DNA of 64,000 nucleotides from Rhizobium sp. Q54 (GCA_945947575.1 CAMEYM010000003.1:1-64000), one strand, 5' to 3'. Shown: positions 8,035 through 18,960, counted from the stretch's first letter. Made by a program: numbers and translations. The notes: generated from the sequence alone by a model not told the origin.

Positions 8035-9330
8035 ATGACGAAGCTTCTGAATTGGGCACGTGCCGCCGCCGTGGCGGCCGGTGCGATTGCCGGCGCTGCG
8101 AGCGCCGGGCCTGCGTTTGCGCAGGCGGTAACTCCGATCAAGGTCGGTGTGCTGCATTCGCTGTCGGGCACGATGGCGATCAGCGAGACCACGCTGAAGG
8201 ACACCATGCTGATGCTGGTGGACGACCTCAACAAGAAGGGCGGCCTGTTGGGCCGGCCGGTCCAAGCGGTCGTCGTCGATCCGGCCTCCGATTGGCCGCT
8301 GTTCGCCGAGAAGGCGCGCGAGCTTCTGGCGCAGCAGAAGGTGGACGTGGTGTTCGGCAACTGGACTTCCGTTTCGCGCAAGTCCGTGCTGCCTGTGTTC
8401 GAGGAACTGAACGGCCTCCTGTTCTACCCGGTGCAGTACGAGGGCGAAGAATCCTCACGCAACGTGTTCTACACGGGCGCCGCGCCGAACCAGCAAGCCA
8501 TCCCGGCAGTCGAGTACCTGATGGGCCGCGACGGCGGCGAGGCGAAGCGCTTCGTCCTGCTGGGCACCGACTACGTCTATCCGCGTACCACCAACAAGAT
8601 TCTGCGCGCGTTCCTGAACTCGAAGGGCATCGCAGACGCGGACATCCTGGAGAACTACACGCCGTTCGGTCACGCCGACTGGCAGACGATCGTCAGCCAG
8701 GTGAAGCAGTTCGCTTCGGCCGGCAAGAAGACGGCCGTGATCTCGACCATCAACGGCGACGCCAACGTTCCTTTCTATAAGGAACTGGCCAACCAGGGCA
8801 TCAAGGCCACCGACATCCCGGTCGTCGCGTTCTCGGTCGGCGAAGAAGAGATCGCCGGTCTCGACGCCACCCCGCTCGTCGGCCACCTGGCCGCGTGGAA
8901 CTATTTCATGAGCGTCGATACGCCGGAGAACAAGGCGTTCATCGCGAAGTGGCACGCCTTCATCGGCAACAACAAGCGCACCACCAACGATCCCATGGAA
9001 GCCCACTACATCGGCTTCAACATGTGGGTGCAGGCGGTGAAGCAGGCCGGCACGACCCAGGTCGATGCCGTCCGCCAAGCCATGTACGGCCAGAAGTTCA
9101 AGAACCTGACCGGCGGCGTCGCCGTCATGAACACCAACCATCACCTGTCCAAGCCGGTGATGATCGGCGAGATCCAGGCCAACGGTCAGTTCGACATCGT
9201 GTGGAAGACGCCGGGCGTCGTTGTCGGGGACGCATGGTCCGACTTCATCCCGGAGAGCAAGCCGCTGGTCGCCGACTGGACCTATCCGTGGGTCTGCGGC
9301 AACTGCGCCACTCCGAAGTTCGCTAACTAG
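8035..9330 (+). CDS. urtA: urea ABC transporter substrate-binding protein UrtA
   Basis: 431 residues from ATG 8035, which begins an export signal (MTKLLNWARAAAVAAGAIAG, cleavage after about PAFAQA). The mature part is a type I periplasmic binding protein: IKVGVLHSLSGTMAISE, LVDDLNKKGGLLGR, FGNWTSVSRKSVLPVFE and YPVQYEGEESSRNVFY are typical of the UrtA/FmdD group. It captures urea in the periplasm and hands it to UrtBC. It heads an operon of five transporter genes followed by urease, behind a sigma-54 promoter. The frame is open upstream to 7891, but that part has no signal peptide and would put the promoter inside the gene. Confidence 0.93.
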   Translation: MTKLLNWARAAAVAAGAIAGAASAGPAFAQAVTPIKVGVLHSLSGTMAISETTLKDTMLMLVDDLNKKGGLLGRPVQAVVVDPASDWPLFAEKARELLAQQKVDVVFGNWTSVSRKSVLPVFEELNGLLFYPVQYEGEESSRNVFYTGAAPNQQAIPAVEYLMGRDGGEAKRFVLLGTDYVYPRTTNKILRAFLNSKGIADADILENYTPFGHADWQTIVSQVKQFASAGKKTAVISTINGDANVPFYKELANQGIKATDIPVVAFSVGEEEIAGLDATPLVGHLAAWNYFMSVDTPENKAFIAKWHAFIGNNKRTTNDPMEAHYIGFNMWVQAVKQAGTTQVDAVRQAMYGQKFKNLTGGVAVMNTNHHLSKPVMIGEIQANGQFDIVWKTPGVVVGDAWSDFIPESKPLVADWTYPWVCGNCATPKFAN

Positions 9331-9526
9331 TCCGCCTACAACGACGGCTATCTCCCGGGCCTGTTGTCCTCCCCTTCAGGCCCGGGGGAGCACCGACCTC
9401 CCTCATCCGCGCGACAAGGATGAGGAAGTTTGGTGCCGAGACCTCACCTCTGAGTCGGGTGAGCACGAGTCTTTGAGTACATAGGCGCAGTCTACCGGCA
9501 AGTTTGGCGACTCCGATGGTGATGCA

Positions 9527-11182
9527 ATGTTGACCCAAGCTGTGGGGCGCTTGGTCCGCGCAACTCTGTTTTGCGCGGCTCTGGCTTCTGGAACGGCGGA
9601 AGCGCAGACGGTCGAGACCAGGTCCATCGACGAGATGGTCCAGGTCCTCGGCATCGGCGACTTCACGGCCAAGATCGAAGCGACGCAGGCGCTTGCGACG
9701 ACCGGTGATCCGCGTCTGGTGCCCATTCTGCAGGCACTGCTCGACAACAATCTCTACGCGCGCAAGTCCGACAACCTGGTCGTCATTGGCAAGGAACAGG
9801 CCGGCACGCTGACCATCATGGATCCGCTGACCGAGAAGCAGCTCGGTCAGGCGGCTCCCGCCGACTTCGAACGCGCGCGCCTCAACAACCGGCTGCGCAC
9901 GGTGCTGCAGACCGCGCTCGGCGCGCTGCAACTCGCCCATCCCGATCCGGCCCGCCGCAAGGCATCCGCCGACGCGCTGTTCAAGACGCCATCCCTCGAG
10001 GTGATCGAGCCGCTCAAGGTGGCGCTGGCGCACGAAAGTAACGGCTCAGCACGCAAGGCGCTGGTGAAGGCTCTGGCCGCCACCGAGCTGCAGTTCACCG
10101 ATCAGGTGCAGGTGAAGCGCGACGCCGTCGTCACCCTTGGCGCCTTCGCCGACCCCGATATCCGCGCCTTCCTCAATGGCCGCATCAACGGCATCAACGA
10201 TGCCGCGCCGCCCGAGCAGCAGGAACTCAAGACCGCGATGATTGCGGCGGTGGCCGAGATCGAGCGCCGCATCGCCACCTGGCAGATGTTCGGCAACGTG
10301 CTGCAGGGCATCTCGCTCGGCTCTGTGCTGCTGCTCGCCGCCATCGGCCTCGCCATTACCTTTGGCGTGATGGGCGTCATCAACATGGCGCACGGCGAGA
10401 TGGTCATGCTCGGCGCTTACACCACGTACGTCGTGCAGATGGCGTTCCGCGAGTATCTGCCGGGCGGCGTCGACTTTGCGCTGCTCGTCGCCATCCCGGC
10501 CGCGTTCGCAGTGAGCGGCCTCGTCGGCATCGCCATCGAACGCGGCATCATCCGCTGGCTGTACGGACGCCCGCTCGAGACGCTGCTCGCCACCTGGGGC
10601 CTGTCGCTGATCCTGCAGCAGGCCGTGCGCACCGCGTTCGGGCCGACCAACATGCAGGTGACGAGTCCGTCGTGGATGTCGGGCGCCATCGAGCTCACCG
10701 GCGGCGTCGTCCTGACCTACAACCGCATCTGGATCGTCGTCTTCGCGCTGCTGGTGTTCGGCCTGCTGATCTTCATCCAGCGCCGCACGCAGTTCGGCTT
10801 GCAGATGCGCGCCGTCACCCAGAACCGGCGCATGGCGCGCTCGATGGGCATCCGCTCCGGCTGGGTCGATGCGCTGACGTTCGGTCTCGGCTCCGGCATC
10901 GCCGGCATGGCGGGCGTCGCGCTCAGCCAGATCGACAACGTCAGCCCGAATCTCGGCCAGGGCTACATCGTCGACTCGTTCATGGTCGTCGTGTTCGGCG
11001 GCGTCGGCAACCTGTGGGGCACGCTTGTCGGCGCGTTCGGCCTCGGCATCGTCAACAAATTCCTCGAGCCCTACGCCGGCGCGGTGCTCGGCAAGATCTT
11101 GGTCCTCGTCGCCATCGTCCTGTTCATTCAGTGGCGGCCGCGCGGACTGTTCGCCCTCAAGGGCCGCGCGGTGGAGGCCTAA
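9527..11182 (+). CDS. urtB: urea ABC transporter permease UrtB
   Basis: 551 residues. A signal-like N-terminus (to about residue 25, TAEAQ) leads into a helical, HEAT-like periplasmic domain of about 200 residues; this extension is normal for UrtB. The branched-chain amino acid type permease domain runs from about 255 to the end, with GISLGSVLLLAAIGLAITFG, the MGVINMAHGEMVMLGAY motif and multiple membrane helices. It forms the channel with UrtC. The 196-base gap after urtA has no gene. Its last codons are duplicated just downstream, before urtC. Confidence 0.93.
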   Translation: MLTQAVGRLVRATLFCAALASGTAEAQTVETRSIDEMVQVLGIGDFTAKIEATQALATTGDPRLVPILQALLDNNLYARKSDNLVVIGKEQAGTLTIMDPLTEKQLGQAAPADFERARLNNRLRTVLQTALGALQLAHPDPARRKASADALFKTPSLEVIEPLKVALAHESNGSARKALVKALAATELQFTDQVQVKRDAVVTLGAFADPDIRAFLNGRINGINDAAPPEQQELKTAMIAAVAEIERRIATWQMFGNVLQGISLGSVLLLAAIGLAITFGVMGVINMAHGEMVMLGAYTTYVVQMAFREYLPGGVDFALLVAIPAAFAVSGLVGIAIERGIIRWLYGRPLETLLATWGLSLILQQAVRTAFGPTNMQVTSPSWMSGAIELTGGVVLTYNRIWIVVFALLVFGLLIFIQRRTQFGLQMRAVTQNRRMARSMGIRSGWVDALTFGLGSGIAGMAGVALSQIDNVSPNLGQGYIVDSFMVVVFGGVGNLWGTLVGAFGLGIVNKFLEPYAGAVLGKILVLVAIVLFIQWRPRGLFALKGRAVEA

Positions 11183-11251
11183 GCGATGTCCGACTCTTGG
11201 ATTTGCGCGCGTTCCGCGCGACTGGGCCGCGCGGTGGAGGCCTAACCGATG
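11161..11251 (+). repeat. 63-base-offset direct repeat across the urtB-urtC junction, with a 19-codon frame
   Basis: The 28 bases at 11161-11188, which cover the end of urtB, its TAA and a following ATG, recur at 11224-11251 with one mismatch. The second copy ends in the urtC ATG. The offset is 63 bases, a multiple of three. The ATG in copy one opens a small frame (11186-11245) encoding MSDSWICARSARLGRAVEA, which ends with the same residues as UrtB and stops 3 bases before urtC. The small frame may couple urtB and urtC translation; whether it is translated is unknown. Confidence 0.8.
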
Positions 11252-12409
11252 CGTCGCACCGGCTCGCTCTTCTTCAGCACCCTCGGTGACACCGGCGGCA
11301 CCATCCTCGTCGCGCTGCTGCTCGCCGCGGCCGTGCTGGTGCCGGTGCTCAATGCCCTGCCCACCGACTCGGCACTGCACATCCCCAACTACCTGGTGTC
11401 GCTGTTCGGCAAGTACCTGTGCTTCGCTCTGCTCGCCCTTTCGGTGGACCTCATCTGGGGCTTCGCGGGAATTCTCAGTCTCGGTCACGGCGCGTTCTTC
11501 GCCCTCGGGGGCTACGCCATGGGGATGCACCTGATGCGCGAGATCGGCACGCGCGGCGTCTACGGCAACGCCACGCTCCCCGACTTCATGGTGTTCCTGA
11601 ACTGGAAGGAGCTGCCCTGGTACTGGTACGGCTTCGACTCGTTCGCCTTTGCCGCGTTGATGGCAATCCTGGTGCCCGGGGCGCTCGCCTTCGTATTCGG
11701 CTGGTTCGCGTTCCGCAGCCGCGTCACCGGCGTGTACCTGTCCATCATCACCCAGGCGCTGACCTTCGCGCTGATGCTGGCGTTCTTCCGCAACGACTTC
11801 GGTTTCGGCGGCAACAACGGCCTCACCGACTTCAAGGACCTGCTCGGCTTCAACCTGCAGGCAAAGAACACGCGCGCATCGCTGTTCGCCGCCTCCGCCA
11901 TCGCGCTGGCCCTGGGGTACATCCTCTGCCGGTTCCTGGTCTCGTCACGCTTCGGGCGGGTCTTGATCGCGGTACGTGATGCCGAATCGCGCACGCGATT
12001 CCTCGGATACCGGGTCGAGCACTACAAGCTGTTCGCCTTCGTCATCTCCGCCATGCTGGCCGGTATCGCCGGGGCGCTGTACGTGCCGCAGGTCGGCATC
12101 ATCAACCCGCGCGAGTTCGCGCCCGCCAACTCCATCGAGGTGGTGATCTGGGTCGCCGTCGGCGGTCGCGGCACCCTGTGGGGCGCGGCCCTCGGCGCGG
12201 TGCTGGTCAACTACGGCAAGACGTACTTCACCGGCGCGTTGCCGGACATGTGGCTCTACGTGCTGGGGGCGCTCTTCATCTTCGTCACCCTGTTCCTGCC
12301 CAAGGGCGTCGGCGGCACGGCCAAGGAATGGCTCGGCAAGCTGTGGCCCACAGCGCGCGCCGCGAAGCCGCCGCTCAGCCCAAGTCCCCAGGCGGGAGTC
12401 GCGGAATGA
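11249..12409 (+). CDS. urtC: urea ABC transporter permease UrtC
   Basis: 386 residues with about ten membrane helices, the partner permease to UrtB. The LivM-type core is visible: LCFALLALSVDLIWGFAGILSLGHGAFFALGGYAMGM (written here as one segment in two parts: LALSVDLIWGFAGILSLG and HGAFFALGGYAMGM, about 60-92), and later GRVLIAVRDAESRTRFLGY and AGIAGALYVPQVGIINP. It starts right after a duplicated urtB end and overlaps urtD by 4 nt (ATGA). Confidence 0.93.
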   Translation: MRRTGSLFFSTLGDTGGTILVALLLAAAVLVPVLNALPTDSALHIPNYLVSLFGKYLCFALLALSVDLIWGFAGILSLGHGAFFALGGYAMGMHLMREIGTRGVYGNATLPDFMVFLNWKELPWYWYGFDSFAFAALMAILVPGALAFVFGWFAFRSRVTGVYLSIITQALTFALMLAFFRNDFGFGGNNGLTDFKDLLGFNLQAKNTRASLFAASAIALALGYILCRFLVSSRFGRVLIAVRDAESRTRFLGYRVEHYKLFAFVISAMLAGIAGALYVPQVGIINPREFAPANSIEVVIWVAVGGRGTLWGAALGAVLVNYGKTYFTGALPDMWLYVLGALFIFVTLFLPKGVGGTAKEWLGKLWPTARAAKPPLSPSPQAGVAE

Positions 12410-13191
12410 ACATGCACCAGCCTGGCGCGCACATCGCTCCCGACCGGGGGCTCGCGCAGACGATCCTCTATCTCGACGACGTCTCGGTGAGCTTCGACGG
12501 CTTCCGCGCGCTCAACAAGCTGAGCTTCTACCTGCTGCCGGGAGAATTGCGCGCCATCATCGGCCCGAACGGCGCCGGCAAGACGACCATGATGGACGTC
12601 ATCACTGGCAAGACCCGGCCCGACTCCGGCCAGGTCTATTTCGGCGGCAAGGTGGACCTTACCCGCCTCGACGAAGCCGCCATTGCCAACCTCGGCATCG
12701 GCCGCAAGTTCCAGAAGCCGACCGTGTTCGAAACGCAGACCGTGGACGACAACTTGCGCCTGGCGCTCAGGGACAAGCGCGGCGTCTACGCGGCGCTGTT
12801 CTCGCGCACCAGCGCCAGCCAGGCTGCGCGCCTCGACGAGTTGCTCACCACCATCGGATTGGCGGACCAGCGCGACATCCTCGCCGGCCTTCTATCCCAC
12901 GGCCAGAAGCAGTGGCTGGAGATCGGCATGCTGCTGGCGCAGGAGCCGCAGCTGCTGCTGGTGGATGAACCCGCCGCCGGCATGACCGACGCCGAGACCG
13001 AGGCGACGGCGACGATGCTGCGCGCCATCGCCAAGGATCGCTCGGTCGTCGTCGTCGAGCACGACATGGAATTCGTGCGCGCGCTCGAGGCCAAGGTCAC
13101 CGTACTGCATGAAGGCTCGGTGCTCGCCGAGGGCTCGATGGAGCACGTCCAGACGCATCCGCGCGTCATCGAAGTGTATCTGGGGCGCTAG
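12406..13191 (+). CDS. urtD: urea ABC transporter ATP-binding protein UrtD
   Basis: 261 residues from ATG 12406, which overlaps the urtC stop. LivG-type ATPase: Walker A GPNGAGKTT (about 58-66), ABC signature in the degenerate form LLSHGQKQWLEIGM, Walker B LLLVDEPAAGMT, and the H-loop VVVEHDMEFVR. It powers urea import together with UrtE. The open frame extends far upstream over urtC, but that is not coding. Confidence 0.93.
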   Translation: MNMHQPGAHIAPDRGLAQTILYLDDVSVSFDGFRALNKLSFYLLPGELRAIIGPNGAGKTTMMDVITGKTRPDSGQVYFGGKVDLTRLDEAAIANLGIGRKFQKPTVFETQTVDDNLRLALRDKRGVYAALFSRTSASQAARLDELLTTIGLADQRDILAGLLSHGQKQWLEIGMLLAQEPQLLLVDEPAAGMTDAETEATATMLRAIAKDRSVVVVEHDMEFVRALEAKVTVLHEGSVLAEGSMEHVQTHPRVIEVYLGR

Positions 13192-13194
13192 ACC

Positions 13195-13890
13195 ATGCTC
13201 GAAGTCGAAGGCCTCGATCTCTATTACGGCGCCAGCCAGGCGCTGCGCTCGGTCAACCTGACCGCGGTCAAGGGCGGCATCACTTGCGTGCTCGGGCGCA
13301 ACGGCGTCGGCAAGACGAGTCTCTTGCGGGCCATCGCCGGCCACCTGCCGGTGCGCGCCGGCAAGATCGTCTGGGAAGGCAAGGACATCCGCGGCGTGCC
13401 TGCCGACGAACGGGCGCGGCGCGGCATCGGCTCGGTACCCCAGGGGCGCGAGATCTTCCCATTGCTGACGGTCGAGGAGAACCTGCGCACGGGCTTCGCG
13501 GCGGTGCCGCGCGCGCTCCGCACCATTCCCGACGAGATCTTCGAGCTGTTCCCGGTTCTGCGCGACATGCTGCGCCGCCGCGGCGGCGACCTGTCCGGCG
13601 GCCAGCAGCAACAGCTCGCGATCGCCCGCGCCCTCGTCACCCGCCCGCGCCTGCTGATCCTCGACGAGCCGACCGAAGGCATCCAGCCCTCGATCATCAA
13701 GGACATCGAGCGCGTCATCCGCCTGCTCGCCATGCGCGGCGACATGGCGATCGTGCTGGTCGAGCAGTACTTCGAGTTCGCCAAGAACCTCGCCGACCGC
13801 TTCCTCGTCTTAGAGCGCGGCCGTGTCGTTGCTTCGGGCGACCGCGCCGCCATGGCCAGCACCGATGTACGCCGCTTCCTTACCGTCTAG
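13195..13890 (+). CDS. urtE: urea ABC transporter ATP-binding protein UrtE
   Basis: 231 residues. LivF-type ATPase: Walker A GRNGVGKTS (about 36-44), signature LSGGQQQQLAIARAL, Walker B LLILDEPTEGIQPS. It begins 3 bases after urtD and its end overlaps the ureD start by 26 nt, tying transporter and urease into one transcript. Confidence 0.93.
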   Translation: MLEVEGLDLYYGASQALRSVNLTAVKGGITCVLGRNGVGKTSLLRAIAGHLPVRAGKIVWEGKDIRGVPADERARRGIGSVPQGREIFPLLTVEENLRTGFAAVPRALRTIPDEIFELFPVLRDMLRRRGGDLSGGQQQQLAIARALVTRPRLLILDEPTEGIQPSIIKDIERVIRLLAMRGDMAIVLVEQYFEFAKNLADRFLVLERGRVVASGDRAAMASTDVRRFLTV

Positions 13891-14734
13891 CGCCGGCATT
13901 GCCGCGCCCCTGGCCGCGGGCAACCGCAGCCACGGCCGCGCCCGCATCGCCTTCGGCCTGCGCGCGGGACGCACGGCGTTGGAGACGCTCTATCAAGAGG
14001 GCTGTACCCGCGTGCTTCGGCCGGCGATGGCGCCCGGCGCTTGGCCCCAGGCCGTCCTCATCAATACGGCCGGCGGTATGACCGGCGGCGACACGCTCGA
14101 CGCCGAGGTGCGTATCGGCCCCGGCGCAGGCGCCGTGGTCACGAGTCAGGCGGCCGAGAAGATCTACCGCTCCTCCGGCGGCGAGAGCCGCGTCACCACC
14201 GAGCTCAACGTTGCCGAGGGCGGCTGGCTGGCATGGCTGCCCCAGGAGACCATCCTGTTCGACGGCAGCCGCCTGCATCGCGAGACCACGATCCGGGTCG
14301 GCAAGGGCGGACGGCTGCTGGCGTGCGAGGCGCTTGCCTTCGGCCGCCAGGCGCGGCGCGAGCAGATGCGCAGCGGCCTGCTGCACGACACCTGGCGCGT
14401 CCTGCGCGACGGCAAGCTGGTGTGGGCCGACTGCCTGCGCCTGGAGGACGATGTCTCCAGCATTCTGGCGCGCACGGCCACCGCCGACGGTGCCGTGGCG
14501 CTGGCGACGGTTCTCTACGTCGCCGACGACGTCACCGGGCTTTTGGAGACCGCGCGCGAGATGACGGCCTGCACCCATGTGACCGCCGCCGCGACCACGG
14601 TGGGCGGCGTGCTGCTGGCGCGCTTCGCCGCCGACAGCACGTACGCCTTGCGCCAGGAGCTGGTGCCGTTCCTCGGCCTGTTCCTGGAGGCCGCCGAAAT
14701 CCCCGCGGCGCTGCCGAGCGCCTGGAGCTTCTGA
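13865..14734 (+). CDS. ureD: urease accessory protein UreD (UreH)
   Basis: 289 residues from ATG 13865. UreD docks on apo-urease and with UreF and UreG helps deliver nickel. Family markers: the [17 protein letters not shown] segment, then [37 protein letters not shown] and [17 protein letters not shown]. An upstream ATG at 13823 is in frame but lies inside urtE; the chosen start gives normal family length. It overlaps urtE by 26 nt and ends 1 base before ureA. Confidence 0.92.
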   Translation: MYAASLPSSAGIAAPLAAGNRSHGRARIAFGLRAGRTALETLYQEGCTRVLRPAMAPGAWPQAVLINTAGGMTGGDTLDAEVRIGPGAGAVVTSQAAEKIYRSSGGESRVTTELNVAEGGWLAWLPQETILFDGSRLHRETTIRVGKGGRLLACEALAFGRQARREQMRSGLLHDTWRVLRDGKLVWADCLRLEDDVSSILARTATADGAVALATVLYVADDVTGLLETAREMTACTHVTAAATTVGGVLLARFAADSTYALRQELVPFLGLFLEAAEIPAALPSAWSF

Positions 14735-14735
14735 C

Positions 14736-15038
14736 ATGAACCTCACCCCGCGCGAGAAGGACAAACTGCTGCTTTCGTACGCAGCCGTCGTGGCGCGCCG
14801 GCGCCTCGAGCGCGGCGTCAAGCTCAACTACCCGGAGGCGGTCGCGCTCATCTGCGACTTCGTCCTGGAAGGCGCCCGCGACGGCCGCTCGGTCGCCGAG
14901 CTGATGGCCGACGGAGCCAGCGTCATCGGCCGCCACCAGGTCATGGACGGCATCGCCGAGATGCTGCCCGAGGTGCAGGTCGAAGCGACGTTCCCCGACG
15001 GCACCAAGCTCGTCACCGTCCACGAGCCCATTCGATGA
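14736..15038 (+). CDS. ureA: urease gamma subunit UreA
   Basis: 100 residues, exactly the usual length. Begins [17 protein letters not shown] and contains [20 protein letters not shown], standard for the gamma subunit of the urease trimer. It has no catalytic residues. The stop overlaps the ureB start by 4 nt. Confidence 0.95.
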   Translation: MNLTPREKDKLLLSYAAVVARRRLERGVKLNYPEAVALICDFVLEGARDGRSVAELMADGASVIGRHQVMDGIAEMLPEVQVEATFPDGTKLVTVHEPIR

Positions 15039-15451
15039 TTCCCGGCGAGATCATCCCGGCGAAGGGTTCGCTCACCCTCAACGAGGGCAAGCAGGCCATC
15101 ACGCTGCACGTGAAGAACACGGGCGACCGGCCGGTGCAGGTCGGCAGCCACTATCACTTCTTCGAAGTGAACGAGGGGCTGGAGTTCGACCGCACACGAG
15201 CGCGCGGCATGCGCCTCGATATTGCGGCGGGCACCGCGGTGCGCTTCGAGCCGGGCATGGGCCGCGACGTGCAGCTCATCCCCTATGGCGGCAAGCGCAT
15301 CGTCTACGGCTTCAACGCCCTGGTCAGCGGCGCGCTGGAGCGAAATGCCGCGCCAAAGAAGAAGGCGCCGCCGGCCAAGAGCAAGAAGCCGGTGCTGAAG
15401 CTGGTCAAGAAGGCCCCCGCCAAGGGAACGAAACATGCCCGTCGTCGTTGA
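15035..15451 (+). CDS. ureB: urease beta subunit UreB with Lys-rich C-terminal extension
   Basis: 138 residues. Residues 1-105 are a normal beta subunit ([68 protein letters not shown]). The usual protein ends near residue 101-106; here about 33 more residues follow, almost all Lys, Ala, Pro and Arg (pieces such as [13 protein letters not shown] and [14 protein letters not shown]). The last 17 nt overlap ureC. The tail is basic and probably disordered; its role is unknown. Confidence 0.93.
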   Translation: MIPGEIIPAKGSLTLNEGKQAITLHVKNTGDRPVQVGSHYHFFEVNEGLEFDRTRARGMRLDIAAGTAVRFEPGMGRDVQLIPYGGKRIVYGFNALVSGALERNAAPKKKAPPAKSKKPVLKLVKKAPAKGTKHARRR

Positions 15452-17144
15452 TCGCCGTTCCTATGCCGCGATGTACGGCCCGACGGTCGGCGACCGCGTG
15501 CGCCTGGCCGATACCGACCTGCTGATCGAGGTCGAAGAGGACCGCACCACCTACGGCGAAGAAGTGAAGTTCGGCGGCGGCAAGGTCATCCGTGACGGCA
15601 TGGGCCAGTCGCAGATGACGCGCGCCCAGGGCGCGGTGGATACCGTCATCACGAATGCGTTGATCCTGGACCACTGGGGCATCGTCAAAGCCGACATCGG
15701 CCTGAAGGGCGGCCGCATCGTCGCCATCGGCAAGGCGGGCAACCCGGACGTGCAGCCGGGCGTCGACATCATCGTCGGCCCGGGCACCGAGGCGATCGCC
15801 GGCGAAGGCAAGATCATCACCGCCGGCGGCATCGACGTGCACATCCATTACATCTGCCCGCAGCAGATCGACGAGGCGCTGGCCAGCGGAATCACCACCA
15901 TGATGGGCGGCGGCACCGGCCCCGCCACCGGCACCAACGCCACCACCTGCACGCCCGGGCCGTGGCACATGATGCGCATGCTGCAGTCGGCCGAGGAGTT
16001 CCCGGTCAACCTCGGCTTCTTCGGCAAGGGCAACGCCAGCCGTCCCGAAGCATTGCGCGAGCAGATCATGGCCGGCGCGTGTGGGCTGAAGCTGCACGAG
16101 GACTGGGGCACCACCCCCGCCGCCATCGACATGTGCCTCAATGTCGCCGACGAGATGGACGTGCAGGTCGCCATCCACACCGACACCCTGAACGAGTCGG
16201 GCTTCGTCGAGAACACCATCGCGGCGTTCAAGGGTCGCACCATCCACGCCTTCCACACCGAAGGCGCCGGCGGCGGTCATGCGCCCGACATCATCCGCGT
16301 CGCCGGCGAGCCGAACGTCATCCCCTCCTCGACCAATCCGACGCGGCCGTACACCGTGAACACCATCGAGGAGCATCTCGACATGCTGATGGTGTGCCAC
16401 CACCTCGACCCGCGCGTCGCGGAAGACGTCGCGTTCGCCGAGAGCCGGATCCGCAAGGAGACGATCGCGGCGGAAGACATCCTCCACGACATGGGGGCGT
16501 TCTCGATCATCTCGTCCGACAGCCAGGCCATGGGCCGTGTCGGCGAGGTGGTGACGCGCACCTGGCAGACGGCCGACAAGATGCGCCGCCAACGCGGGCG
16601 CCTGGCGGACGAGCGCGGCGACAACGACAACGCGCGCGCCAAGCGCTATGTCGCCAAGTACACGATCAACCCCGCCATCGCCCAAGGCATCGCCGAACAC
16701 GTCGGCTCGGTCGAGGTCGGCAAGCTCGCCGACCTGGTGATCTGGTCGCCGGCATTCTTCGGCGTGAAGCCGGCGCTGGTGCTCAAGTGCGGCTCGATCG
16801 TGCTCGCGCAGATGGGCGACGCCAATGCGTCGATCCCGACGCCACAGCCGGTCCACTCGCGTCCGATGTTCGCGCACTTCGGCCGCGCCCGCACCGAGAG
16901 CGCCGTGGTGTTCGTCTCGGAGGCCGCGCTGCAAGGCGAGGTCGCCCACGAGTACGGTCTGCAGAAGCGCCTGATCGCGGTGCAGAACACGCGCACCATC
17001 GGCAAGGCTGACATGATCCACAACGCCGCCTGCCCCCACATCGAGGTCGATCCCGAGACCTACGAGGTGCGGGCTGACGGCGAACTCCTGACCTGCGAAC
17101 CGGCAAAGGTGCTGCCGATGGCGCAGCGCTATTTCCTGTTCTAA
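15435..17144 (+). CDS. ureC: urease alpha (catalytic) subunit UreC
   Basis: 569 residues, normal length. It hydrolyses urea to ammonia and carbamate at a dinuclear nickel centre. Nickel ligands and catalytic residues are in place: His136 and His138 (DVHIH), the lysine that becomes carbamylated at 219 (GLKLHEDWG), His248, His274, and the flap CHH at 321-323 with the general-acid His. An Asp ligand is in SSDSQAMG near 362. Nothing suggests inactivation. It overlaps ureB by 17 nt and ureE starts 2 bases after. Confidence 0.96.
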   Translation: MPVVVDRRSYAAMYGPTVGDRVRLADTDLLIEVEEDRTTYGEEVKFGGGKVIRDGMGQSQMTRAQGAVDTVITNALILDHWGIVKADIGLKGGRIVAIGKAGNPDVQPGVDIIVGPGTEAIAGEGKIITAGGIDVHIHYICPQQIDEALASGITTMMGGGTGPATGTNATTCTPGPWHMMRMLQSAEEFPVNLGFFGKGNASRPEALREQIMAGACGLKLHEDWGTTPAAIDMCLNVADEMDVQVAIHTDTLNESGFVENTIAAFKGRTIHAFHTEGAGGGHAPDIIRVAGEPNVIPSSTNPTRPYTVNTIEEHLDMLMVCHHLDPRVAEDVAFAESRIRKETIAAEDILHDMGAFSIISSDSQAMGRVGEVVTRTWQTADKMRRQRGRLADERGDNDNARAKRYVAKYTINPAIAQGIAEHVGSVEVGKLADLVIWSPAFFGVKPALVLKCGSIVLAQMGDANASIPTPQPVHSRPMFAHFGRARTESAVVFVSEAALQGEVAHEYGLQKRLIAVQNTRTIGKADMIHNAACPHIEVDPETYEVRADGELLTCEPAKVLPMAQRYFLF

Positions 17145-17146
17145 CC

Positions 17147-17614
17147 ATGTGGCTGACGCCCTCCCTGCCCCGCGCGCGCGCGGTGTTGCCGGCTGGGTCG
17201 TGGCTCGCGGCACGCGCCGCCGACTCGATCACCCTGGACTTCGACGCGCGCCATCGGCGGCGCATGCGCATGACGACGGATGGCGGCATGCCGTTCCTGC
17301 TCGACCTCGCTGAGACGCGGCTGCTGCAGGATGGCGACGGACTGGCCTGTGGCGACGGACTGACGATTGTGGTGCGGGCCGCAGAAGAGACTCTCTTGGA
17401 AGTGCGCTGCGACGATCCGACCGAGCTGGCCCGCGTCGCGTACCATCTTGGCAACCGGCATTTGTCGGTGCAGGTGCTGCCAAACTTGCTGCGTCTGCGT
17501 GACGATCACGTCATTGCCGACATGCTGCGCCAGCTCGGCGCGGAGATCGCGGTCGTGAAGGCGCCCTTCACGCCGGAGTCGGGCGCCTACGCCCAGGGCC
17601 ATTCCCATGGCTGA
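17147..17614 (+). CDS. ureE: urease accessory nickel chaperone UreE
   Basis: 155 residues. UreE dimers bind nickel and pass it to UreG. The N-terminal peptide-binding-like part contains LDFDARHRRRMRMTTDGG and FLLDLAETRLLQDGDGL; the C-terminal part has VAYHLGNRHLSVQV with the conserved metal-binding His. The tail (AQGHSHG) is only modestly His-rich, unlike the long His tails of some species. The end overlaps ureF by 8 nt. Confidence 0.92.
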   Translation: MWLTPSLPRARAVLPAGSWLAARAADSITLDFDARHRRRMRMTTDGGMPFLLDLAETRLLQDGDGLACGDGLTIVVRAAEETLLEVRCDDPTELARVAYHLGNRHLSVQVLPNLLRLRDDHVIADMLRQLGAEIAVVKAPFTPESGAYAQGHSHG

Positions 17615-18277
17615 CGCGTCGCTGCTACGCCTGCTGGCGTGGATGTCGCCGGGTTTCCCGGTCGGCGCCTACAGCTACAGCCACGGCATCGAGTACGGCG
17701 TCGCCGCCGGCAGCATCGACAACGCCGAATCGCTGCTCGCCTGGATCGAGGACGTCCTCGCCTGTGGCGCCGGGCGCTGCGACGCCATCCTTTTCGCCCA
17801 CGCCTGGCGCGCCGCGCGCGTCGACGACGCGCTGCGCCTGGCCGAGGTCGCCGAGCTTGCCGCGGCACTGCCCGCGACGCCCGAGCTTGCCCGTGAGACG
17901 CTGCAGCAGGGTCAGGCCTTCGTGCTTGCCGCCGGCGCGGCGTGGCCGGCGCGCGGCATGGCGCTCCTGCGCAGGGGCGGATCGGTTGCCTATCCGGTCG
18001 CGGTCGGCGTGACCTGCGCCGCGCACGGCATCAGCCTGGACGACGGCCTCAAGGCCTATCTGCATGGATTCGCCGCCAACCTGGTCTCGGCCGGGGTGCG
18101 GCTCATTCCTCTTGGTCAAACCCAGGGCCAGCGCATAGTCGCCGCGCTGGAGTCTCCGATCCTGCGCTTGGCGGCGGTAGCCCCCCAAGCACCGCTGTCG
18201 AGTGCGGGGTCGGGGACATGGATCATCGACTGGTGCTCGATGCAGCACGAAACCCAACACACGAGGTTGTTCCGTTC

Positions 18278-18281
<4 letters not shown>
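17607..18281 (+). CDS. ureF: urease accessory protein UreF
   Basis: 224 residues, all-helical accessory factor that bridges UreD and UreG in the activation complex. Markers: [20 protein letters not shown] near the start (about 5-24), the region around [25 protein letters not shown] and the late run [18 protein letters not shown]. The stop overlaps the ureG ATG (ATGA). Confidence 0.92.
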
Positions 18282-18946
<665 letters not shown>

Positions 18947-18960
18947 TCGGGGAGGAAGTC

